DNA of 64,000 nt from positions 1,131,001 through 1,195,000 of the forward strand of contig NW_027307649.1 of the NCBI RefSeq assembly GCF_964275005.1, written 5' to 3'. Below, one piece after another: positions 26,901-37,900 of this stretch. Positions within the stretch are counted from its first letter, which is position 1; each line of letters begins with the position of its first letter. The position numbers and the translations under genes were made by a program. The notes below the pieces were generated by a model. That model made no database searches. It was not told the DNA's origin and saw only the letters and a program-made list of their open reading frames with translations. The stretch comes from Diadema setosum. Lineage: Eukaryota; Echinodermata; Echinoidea; Diadematoida; Diadematidae.

Positions 26901-28766
26901 TTTTTTTTTTTAAGGCCAAAAATTATACAATATGTCATAACACTGCAAGTTTGGTCTTTGAATGGATTTGTAGCATAGAACATCATTGTGTCATCTTTCA
27001 AAATCACTTTGGATGGGGAGAAAAACTTGGCAGCAATTCAAGTTTCATCCCATTTCTATCACTAACAAGTCATTCACTTAAAAAGCTACAAACTACCACA
27101 AAAAGATATCCAGGAAAACTCACCTGATACAGGTGTAATGACGAAATGTGCTTGCTGCTCGTTGGCATTCCTGACAGAGTTGTATGGCCCCTGGGTAGTC
27201 CTCCTCCTACACATACAAGTATTCATAGTATGAATAAACACCTATACAGAACTAGACATGGTAGCATCAACAACCTGCTTTCTATATTTCTACATGAATA
27301 TGATGTCAACAGGTATTAAACTGTCTCATCTCTTTTTGTTGACACAAGAAGTATATTCACACCATGACTAATTGCTACAAAGAGCAGAGAATCTCTCAAG
27401 GAATTGACAGTTGGCAAGTATCGTAACAAAACCAAAATCTCTAACAGGACACACCTACTGTCTAAATGCACACATAAACACACATGCATGGGACAGTGTA
27501 CACTGTGCACATTTGACACTTTTGATTTACACTAATTGGGGAAAATAATGTAGGTCTCAGGTTAGGAGGAAGACTATCCTGCTACGCTCATTCCCATTGA
27601 TAAGCCAATTTGCTACATAAGCAACAGTATTTGCGAACAGGTCCTTAATTGTGCGAGTTGCACTGCCTACAAATAATCTACCCCAAAGAGGTTACCAGGA
27701 AATCAGCATCTATTAGCTAGAGACATGAATCTATTCCTTTTGCGTATTCGATTTCTTTCATGCTTTTGACAAAATTGCAGCTTAGTATACATACAATTTT
27801 TGTATGGGCTAGTTCAAGGAGATTGGGAACTTGGTCACGGGAGGGCTCCTGCCTTTAATACAGACACTATGATATTGGAACTATCCTTACCTCCATCAGC
27901 TCTCGCAGCCGTATATCCGTTCTTTGCTGGAAGCGAATGATGAAAGAATGAATAATTGGATACATTTCATCACAACGTAGTACTGCAAAATACAAAATGA
28001 TATTTACATATTACATAATTGAATAGCAGTCCTAAAATACAGAAAAACAGAACAGAAATATTATGATTTTTGCACAGTGCCTTTATAGCAAAGCATCATA
28101 AGCACACTGACATGATACATATTTCATCGCAAGAAATTGTGATGCAGAATTAGTCTGCTATTCACGGCAAAGATTTCTTCACATGTACCAGAGTCTTGAT
28201 GGTATGGAGTGACTTGAGGAGTGCTAGGAGTTGCTGCTTCTTTCTGTGGTTCTTGAGAATCCTCAGGCTGGCCACAGTGAATCCCTGCTTCGTCATCGAC
28301 AGCTGCCTACGAAGTTGTAGAGGGAAGCAGATAATAACACAACGTCATCCAATATCATTATCTTTATCAAGCAGCTATTAGCTTTGAAGGTTGCATCTCC
28401 CTTTTACAAATGTCACTAAATTTGCATGGTTGCAAAATAGTGTTTCCGACATCATGCATGTAATTTTACTGTAATACACATTAAAAGTTTTTAAAAGAAG
28501 AAATGAAAAATTAACCCCATATCACTCAAGAATACACTCCTGTGTTTTTGCACCGAGAGTAACGGTACTAACAAAAGTATTGTTTTCCTCTTCATCATTA
28601 AAGAAGTTTCCAGTTTTACTTTTTTGAGGGATAGTCTGAATTACTTATCTCTACAATATACCAGCTTATAAAAGGAATTGTAACTTCCAGGGTTGCAAAA
28701 GGGACTCATGAACTTAGAGATTTGTACTCAAGCATCACTTCTTTGACCTGTAAACATTCTACCCGC

Positions 28767-28829
<63 letters not shown>

Positions 28830-28910
28830 AGAAGAGCATTCACTAGCTACATCCACGAATGCTCTTCTTCTCGCACTACATAGACAATGTATATATAGAT
28901 ATATATAGAT

Positions 28911-28977
<67 letters not shown>

Positions 28978-31900
28978 TATATATCATCCAAAGCAAAACT
29001 GAAACAAAGTTCATGCTGTATTCACCAACAGTTTATTTTGGCACACAAATTTTTGAGCGATTCACTCTTTCTCAAGTGTTGATACTGACAGAACAATTGT
29101 TCTCTCAGTATCAACACTTGAGAAAGAGCAAATCACTCGAAAATTTGTGTGCTGATATAAACTGTTGTTGAATACAGCATGAACTTTGTTTCAGTTTTGT
29201 TTTTGATGATATTATCACGCCAACACGTTGACAACTTACTCAATATATACATATGTATATATCAGAGTGTGTCCTGCATGAAAGCCATCACTTTCCCTGC
29301 AGACTGCAGAAGTAATATTTTTTAAGGTCCAGTATTTGAGTATATATGCACTTGCACAAAAGTGATCAACTTGTACGGACAGTCGCTTCGCAACTGTCAC
29401 CATGCAACAGCATAAATACCAGAAAATTTAAGACCCAAGCTTTGCTGCTGCTGCGTGTGGACTGTAGGCCCAGCACACAGTATAAACAGATACATAATTA
29501 TTTGATTAAATGTCTCCTGAAGTTCACACAATTCATCTAAGACTACCGTTCGTGTGAATGTCTAAGCACATTATCAACAAGCAAACAGGAAATCATACAT
29601 CACACTTAAAACTGGAAAAAGCTGCTAAAACATCTCTGACAAATCAAAATAATTTTGCGACAATCCTACCTCCGTCCATTCTTGCAGATGACATTTGCTT
29701 TCTGCAGGGAAGACTGCAGCTCCATTACTCTCTGTAACTCCTGTGGACAATGGCAATAAAAAAAATTAAAAAAAGTTTTAGAACTGTGTAATTTGTTTGT
29801 TTGACTTCAGACTCAAGCCAGCAAAGCTATACTGACGGAAATTTGTTGCAACAGTCCCTGGCTAAATTTTTGCTTTCTACCAAATGTTTGATAATCAGTG
29901 TTTGAAGGCAGTCAGTTTAGGAATAATCACAGCTTAAATAATCAGAGTATCAACATGAACAAAATTAGAAATCACGTATATGAATGGGTAACAATGTGTT
30001 GTGTTAAAATTGGTGACACTGGTATTATTGACGAGTTGAAATACTTGTTAATGTTGCCTTTTTGTTAGTTTCTGACATTGTTAAAGTTTGTTGTATTTTC
30101 CATTGAAAAAGTAACTGCATACACAAACCATAACTGATGACTCATTTTTAGTGTAGTTTATGACAACTATATCTTAAAAAGTCTAGTTGTATAATTGTTA
30201 ACTTGAATCATCACTGAATAATCCTTTTTAAGCCATTTGTGTAATTTTGTGAATGAATGCCTATAAATACAATACCATGGCTGTAATTCACAATAGGTAG
30301 TTTAAATTTAGTACATGGATTATACTGTATGAATATTGACTGCGCACCAGACATCTAACACTGAATGCAACCTGACTAACATTTCTGTCTATTTTGTGCT
30401 TGTTTCCGTACATGGACTAAATCAATCAAAGGATTTAATTTAGCTATCTTTGTGAATTCTGGCTTATATGCTTTTATTATTTTGCTTCTTGAACTTAATA
30501 ACAACTGCTTTAAACAACTCCTATATTTTGTTCATGTAATTGAGAAAAGAAAAATACCCCATGGCTAACTTACTTTGGTATAGGCAGACTGATTTTCCAA
30601 CACGACATCAGACACCTTCTTGGATACCTTGAAACGTAAAACAGATTCAATGAAAGGAGATAATTACTTTACGAAAGGCACAACAAGCACAATGACAGGA
30701 TAGAAAAGACTGCTAAGTACTGTATAGCTTGTTGTCCTATTTTGTAAAAGCATGTGGTCTTGTGTGGACCTGTATATCAAAATAAATATGTGAGACTGAG
30801 TCTGGAAAAAAAAAAGAAGAAGAAAATACACAATCAGGACAATGTAACGTCAGATTATCAGACCTTTAACTGATATCAAATTCACATATTAAAATTTTCA
30901 AGATGGAGCACATCTTTCTGCACTATCAATATCATGCTTTGTTTCAGACATCTTGAAGTTGCATTACTTTTAAAGTGAATATACAGTCATTGCATGTTAA
31001 TGTTGACTTCAATAGGAAGAACACAACTACACAGCAGCGGCATAGCAGCTGAAATTTCATCAATATTTGCCATCAAATGAGGAAGTTATGGATTATTTAT
31101 TAAAATTTCCTACATTTTACCAGAGAGTGACTTTATTTACAGTCCTGTACGCAAATTACAAGAGGTGATAATGTCATGGCCTCACAAACGTACCCACAAA
31201 AATTTCCACGAAATATCCATGACATGCATTCATGGGGAAAAATTATATCCTTCATATTCCACTGCTTTGGAGCTGTAATAAGTTAGCATTTATACAGTAA
31301 TAACAAATGGGAGATACAATTGTAGTAGCTGAATCATTGACGAAAAGAATGATTTTTATATGTAAACACCAATGCGTAAGTGTTGAGGTGATGACATCAT
31401 CCACTCTAATTTGCGTAAGTGAGTGCATCCTGTACATCACTATTTTGCTGAACTTCAAAACTCAGCAGCTTCCTTATTTTTTTTTTTATTCTGGTTTATG
31501 AAACTGTTACTGTTCCATTTATGGTACAACAATTGTATCTTATTCTTCATGAAATTAATTTGAACATGGAGCTGACATCCTTTTTGAGAGAAAATAATAA
31601 TTATGTCCATGCTTTCAGATATCTAATCTTTACTATTGTAGCCTTCATCATTTCTCCCACAAGAGCTCCCCAAGCTGAACTTGCTAGAACCACCACATGT
31701 ATCTTCACTTGCAACTTACCGCTTGCAGCTGACGCCTGAGCTTGTTTCTGTCTTCATCAATCTGAGACAGGTCCAACTGATCTGAACTGGCAAGTTTCTG
31801 GAGATAAAAGTATGCAACCGATGAATTACTTGATGTCTTAGTCTATATACCGAGACTGTTCTGGCATACATTCTCCTTATGCACAGGAAAGGCAGTCATT

Positions 31901-34900
31901 AATATCAGACTTTAACAACAACGACTCTATCAATAATTGATTTCATATACAATGCCTTTTTATTTTGTGTTATTAAAAGCATCTAAAAAATCTTGTAACT
32001 TTGGTTACGAAACATTCTTTTTATATTGTACTAAATGCATTATCATACATGGAGAATCAAAAAATGAAATGAAGTATTATCCCTGCAATATAGTATTCTT
32101 GACTCAAAATGTCTTGCTTCATTTGGCTTTTGATGTGTGAAATAAGAAGCTAAAAAAGAAAAAAAGAATTGGACAGTTTTTAAGTCTTAAGAAATATTAC
32201 ACATTAAACTTGATCTTTCCGTGTCTCCAAAATAAAAATAAAAATAAAAGGGCAATAAGCAGAGGACATCTTCCAGGGTTTGATTGGAAAGGTCAAAGGT
32301 CAAATTTACCTGCAATTCATAGTCGCTACTGTCAAAGGACTCCCCAGTGAAGTACTCTTCCTCAATACTGGCTATTACCTGTGTTTCAAACAAAAAGAAA
32401 ATGCTGCTACAACAAGCTAACACTGAGTCAAAATAAAGTAGAACATAGCAGATTTTGCTTACTATCTATGTATGTCCCTGCAAATCTTCAAAACTTCCGA
32501 TAGTATTGATGATTCAATCTCCACATGTATCTTTCTTAAAATGAGAAGTCACATCACGAGTCGTCATGCGCAAGTCGTAGGGTTCAGACATGTTTCTGGG
32601 AAGGCTTCCATCACTCATTTTCTCCCACCATTTTTCCCTTGTCGTCATCGGTGCTATTAGCATGCAGAATACCTCTCATTTCTCAAGCCATGTCAGAAAT
32701 TCCAAAAACGTATAAGTTACAAACTCCCAAATATCTGACAAAACTGTCAAAATCAAGTAAAAAATAACAGGGAACAGCAATGCAGAGGGATCTTTTACAA
32801 ACAAGCATAAGAACATTGAAGCTCCCACCTCAACCAGTGCTACAACCAGTTCCCTCATCCAGTATCAAGCAAAATTGAAAACCTTAAAAAAAAAAGGCAT
32901 CGCTGGAACTGCACAAAAGAAAGCAAAATCTTATCTGAGATTGGATTTCTGAAAAACAGAACAACATCATTACCACTGACAGTACCATTACTACTATCAT
33001 TATCATGAATGCTTTAAATAGCTAAAACTGAACTGCTGGACTTCTATGCAATACTAAGAATACAGTCTAAATATTATGCCATTTCACATCTGAAATACCA
33101 CATCACAAATATAGTACCACTGAAATTGAATTGTTCAATGTTCCAGTGACAAGGACATACCTCAGCTTCTTCCACTGGGTCATTAGAAAATTCTCTGTCC
33201 TCCTGAAGAAGACAAGAAAGGAAGAGGCAATAAGATTTTTTTTTTTTTTATAACGGAAAACTCCCACATTACTAGTGTTCTTCTCAACAATGCATGTTAC
33301 AAAACAATACCTGACACATATTGATAAAAATTACTACTTACGCACAGATAAATCTACAAGTGGCTGCGAAAAAAGAGTTGATAATTCAAGCGATGATTTC
33401 ATCACTATTCCCCTTGATCATATTTTGTATGTTTAGTTTCTCTTCTTGGAACAATAACACATGTATGTTCATTTATGATAATTCTGCGTCATCATCATCT
33501 TTATCATTATCATTATTGTTATTTGTAAATAAGTTATATTCTATTATCATTATCATTATCATTATCATTATCATTATCATTGTTTTTGTTGTTGTTTCCA
33601 TATTTTCCATATTTTTTCAAGTTCCTGTTATAATTATTATTATCATCATCATCATCATCACTATTATTATTATTATTATTATTATCATTATTATTATTAT
33701 TATTACTATTACTACTTCTACTATGTTACCATTATTATCATTAACATTTCCCTTTTTTAAGTTCCAACCAAATGTTTTTTTTTTTTCAAATTTCCTTTGA
33801 TCCTCGAGAAGTATTTAATGCATTATGCATCAAATGTCTGCAAAATTTGCTTTATACATGTACACACAAAGAAGCAAAACATTATATCATGTTGACAGCC
33901 ACACTGAATGTATTTTGATAGAACTTTGAAATATACAATTTCACCATGAACAAAATGCCCCCCCCCCCCCAAAAAAAAAAAAAAGAATGCCATAGAATGA
34001 AACATTTAAAGCCAGACCTTAGTGTAGACTTTCTGTACAGGAGCAGCTGGAGGCGGGGGTTCATCGTCTGTTGGGCTCGTCTCCTCAAAACTAGCACTAC
34101 TACCACTGGCCTGATAGCAAGAGAAAGAGCAAGGTTCTAAATTAGACACAAAAACATTTGGGATAAATATCACTGTAACATGTAAGAGTACAAGGATGAA
34201 AACTTTGTTCTCCTCATCAATCCTCCTTTCTCCTTCTTTTCTTCTCTGCATCCTCCTCAGGGACAAGTGACAGTGGTTAGTGACAAGTGATCAGGCAGAC
34301 AAATCCTAACATGCAACTGGAATTTGTTGCAAGATTTAAACCTCAGCTCTATACCTTTGGCTTTAATTACAAGTAGAATGGTCATGAAACCAAAGAGTCT
34401 ACATAAAGATTGAACATGCTTACAACCCTGTGGGTGCTGTGAAATACAAATGTACACTGTACAGTTATTGGGATGGACAACATTTCAATTCTTAACATCA
34501 TGCCCAGCCCAACTTGTGCCATTCTGTCAGTCTGTGTTGGCATATTATATGCATTTGTACAGCCTCCCCTAAGCCCTCCCTATTGCTTTGTTTTGTTTTG
34601 TTCCGTTTTTGTTTTGTTCTTGTTTTTTTCTCCAACTGTGGTGTGTGGATAAACTTCCATGCTTTTAGAAGAGGAAATACAGTGTACACAATGCATCTTC
34701 ACTGAGTATTATACCCAGGGTCAACAAATACAAGTATCTGGGAGTCACCATATCTTAAGGACCTCCAATGAAAAACACACTGTCAGCTCATACAAGGCAA
34801 GATAAGGCTAGCAAAACCCTTGGGCTGTTAAGGAGAACCCTGTCATCGTGTTCCAAAGTTGTAAAATCCAAAGCATACATGAGCCTTGTTCGACTTCAGC

Positions 34901-37900
34901 TCGAGTATGGTTCTGAAGCCTGGAATCCCTATACTTCCAGTACTGCTGAAGTCTTAGAAAGAGTGCAGAAAGCGGCTGCTCACTTTTTCACATGCGACTA
35001 CGACAGATTCACATCAGCTTCAGGGCTTATCTCTAGTCTGGGGTGGGATCAACTGCACATACGTCGTCTTGACGCACAGAGCACCATGTTTTATACATGT
35101 AGCATACATCACCAGCTGGTCAACATCCATCTTCCTCACTCCATAACCCAAGCTCCATACATCAGCAGAAGAGATTATATACTCATACAAGCTCACCATC
35201 CCCGAAGCAACAACTGATTCCTACAAATTCTCTTTTTATCCCCGAACCACTCGCATCTGGAACCAGTTGCCAAGCATGGCAGTTACTGCCCCAACAGTAG
35301 CTGCCTTCCAGGAGGCTGCCCTTTCTGTCATCAGATTCAGAGGGTTGAAACCTCCTGTGGGTTCCATGTTGCTGTAAATCTTACAGAATTTTTTTGTGTG
35401 CACATGACTATTTTTATTGTAAATATGCTATGAGTATGATTGACTGTACCGCACCATGATCACCTAACTTACTGTCACAGCACATCCTACCCCAGTTTAG
35501 TTCGCGGAAAAAGCTGCTCGCCTTCAGGGATTATCTCATCAAGGTTCAAGTGTATCCGAATAGTCACTACCTACCACAGGGTTCGGAAATTAGCGATGGT
35601 CCGCTGGCCATTGGCCACCCGAAATCACGTCGGACTAGCTAAAAATCATAAAATTCTGAAGTTACTAGTCCATCTGGCCAGCCAAAATATTGCTTCAATG
35701 TCAAAATTGATTCTAAGTAGTCCGCCTGGCTAGTTAAAAAAAAAAAAGTTAAGTGCGACCCCTGCTCTAACCAGCCTGTCTGTCGTGACTGTAGTGTAGT
35801 CATCCCATACTACTTCTACTTCTACGAAGATACTCAGCAGGATCCATACATGTAAGTCAGGATGTAGGCCTAGTGCTAAGGAATTGAACTTAGGTGATTA
35901 CATGTAGGTGCTCATTTGCAGTGCATGCTTGTTGGTGCATCTATATATAACATATTATACAAATATACTTGGCCTTGAGAGTTTCTTGTTAAAACTATGA
36001 GCAGAGGTGACTCCAAACTAGTACTATTCACTGAGGCCCGAAGTGAATAGTACTAGTTTGGAGTCACCGAGGCCCATAGTTTAACAAGAAACTTGAAACT
36101 AGGCAAAGTATATTTGTTTTATATTTTGGATCAAAAATTTGAATAAAAAGTGAAAATCATTATAGGCTTAGCCACACTGCGGCGGCAGCGCAGCGCCTGC
36201 AATACGCAACAGTGCGAGAGATCGGAAATTGAAAAACGTAGTATGGTTGGGTGTTCATAATATCGGACACCTAACGTTTTTCTATCAATAGAAACGTGAA
36301 AAATCTCACAATTTGCCTGAAATTTTACTCACGTGTGGAGAAAATACTCCGGATTCACAAGCGCGCACTGAAAATGCGATCTGAGGTACGCGCTCTAGAT
36401 GGCGGCTTCGAACGCGTGGGGTGTCATTTTTTCCGCACTCAGTTGCCCGGCTCATATCGACCGACCACCCCGCCCTCTATTGACAATACGTATAAAGCGT
36501 ACTTAAACGCGTTTTTTTCGACAAGCTGCTGTTTTTTTCTAGTCGTAATTTTTTCCCCAATAATATTTGAATATATTTTGAATCCTTCGATATTACTTTT
36601 GAAGGACTGTTTGATGAATTTGACTTGATTTTCATTAGGAAACTTTTCATCGTAATTGAAATAAATTAGATGAGTCGGTTTGTTTTTTCACGGTATTCAT
36701 TTCTCGTTTCTGCATCAACTCGTACGGTCGTAGCGCAAGCGGGCGACAAAATGTTTATGTCATGTGTATGTGTAACGTACTGTGCACGATCGTACAAGCG
36801 GCGGTGACAATTTTGCGGTCAAAATCGTCAAATTTATTACGGAAGGATACTCTACCTCTAACAACGAGTCAGCAAAGGTAGGCCTAGTTATATGTAGTTA
36901 CACGATAAACCTTATTCGATTTTGCTAAATTTCGGTAATTTAGAGGGAATACTTAGTTGTTTTCGCCACATTTTACTTGGTAGCGTAGCCCAGTGAAGAA
37001 TCGAACACCGTTGCGCGTAGTCCCATGCGTACATTTTCTTTCTGTACGCGCAATGCCTTTATAATGCGCGGCCGGTCGTTATGGACCCGGTCGGTGGGTT
37101 GGACCCCTACCATAGTCCTAGCCGTGGCAGAGTTGCCCGTCGCATGTATCCAAGCGCTCGTATGGCCGCTGCAAACCTGAACAGGACGCGGACGGGTACA
37201 CTTGATTGTAAAGAAGGGTGATTGTGACATCATTTTGCAAATAGTATAGACTATTTGCAAAATGTCGTCATAAAAGTGACGTCATTTTGCAAATAGTACT
37301 TCATGGCGTATCAAACACACCAACACTCTAAAATAGTTCAAAATACCTATAATCACGTGAAGCTCTTTTAACCAATCAATGGAAGACAAATTTTTGATCC
37401 AAAATATAAATAAAAATATAGGCCTATAACTGTTTAGGGGCCTAGTCTATATCAACGTCACAACGAGTCGAGTAGGCTACATCTACATCTAACGTTACTG
37501 TACAGTACCGTCACCAGTGCCACCAGTGGCAGTGGTCACTAACACAACGTTAGAGACTCCAGCTCCAGTCATTGCCAGTCACTACAGTAGTTTCTAGTGT
37601 GGGTTGGGGTAACACCAAAGAGGTTACATATAGGCCCTATATAGAACCTCTTTGGGTAGTAACACTAACTGCGACCAGCAGCCCCTACGCTATGCGTATG
37701 GGGCTGCTGGTCGCAGTTAGGGAAACACAGCCCGCAGTGCTGGGCTGTGTTGTCCCCTCGGCCCCCGCGCCAGCCACAGTGCGGTGTAAACTTACTTAGT
37801 AATTCGTCACTGACACTGTGACTATCATTATGTACATCTCAATACATTAAGCAGTTTATCCATCTTAAACACTAGACTATAATAGAAATAAGACACTCAG

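Noticed and set aside
33321..33800. 159-codon open frame rich in isoleucine
   Set aside because: It is a translation of the ATT/ATC microsatellite; no start context, domain or splice support.
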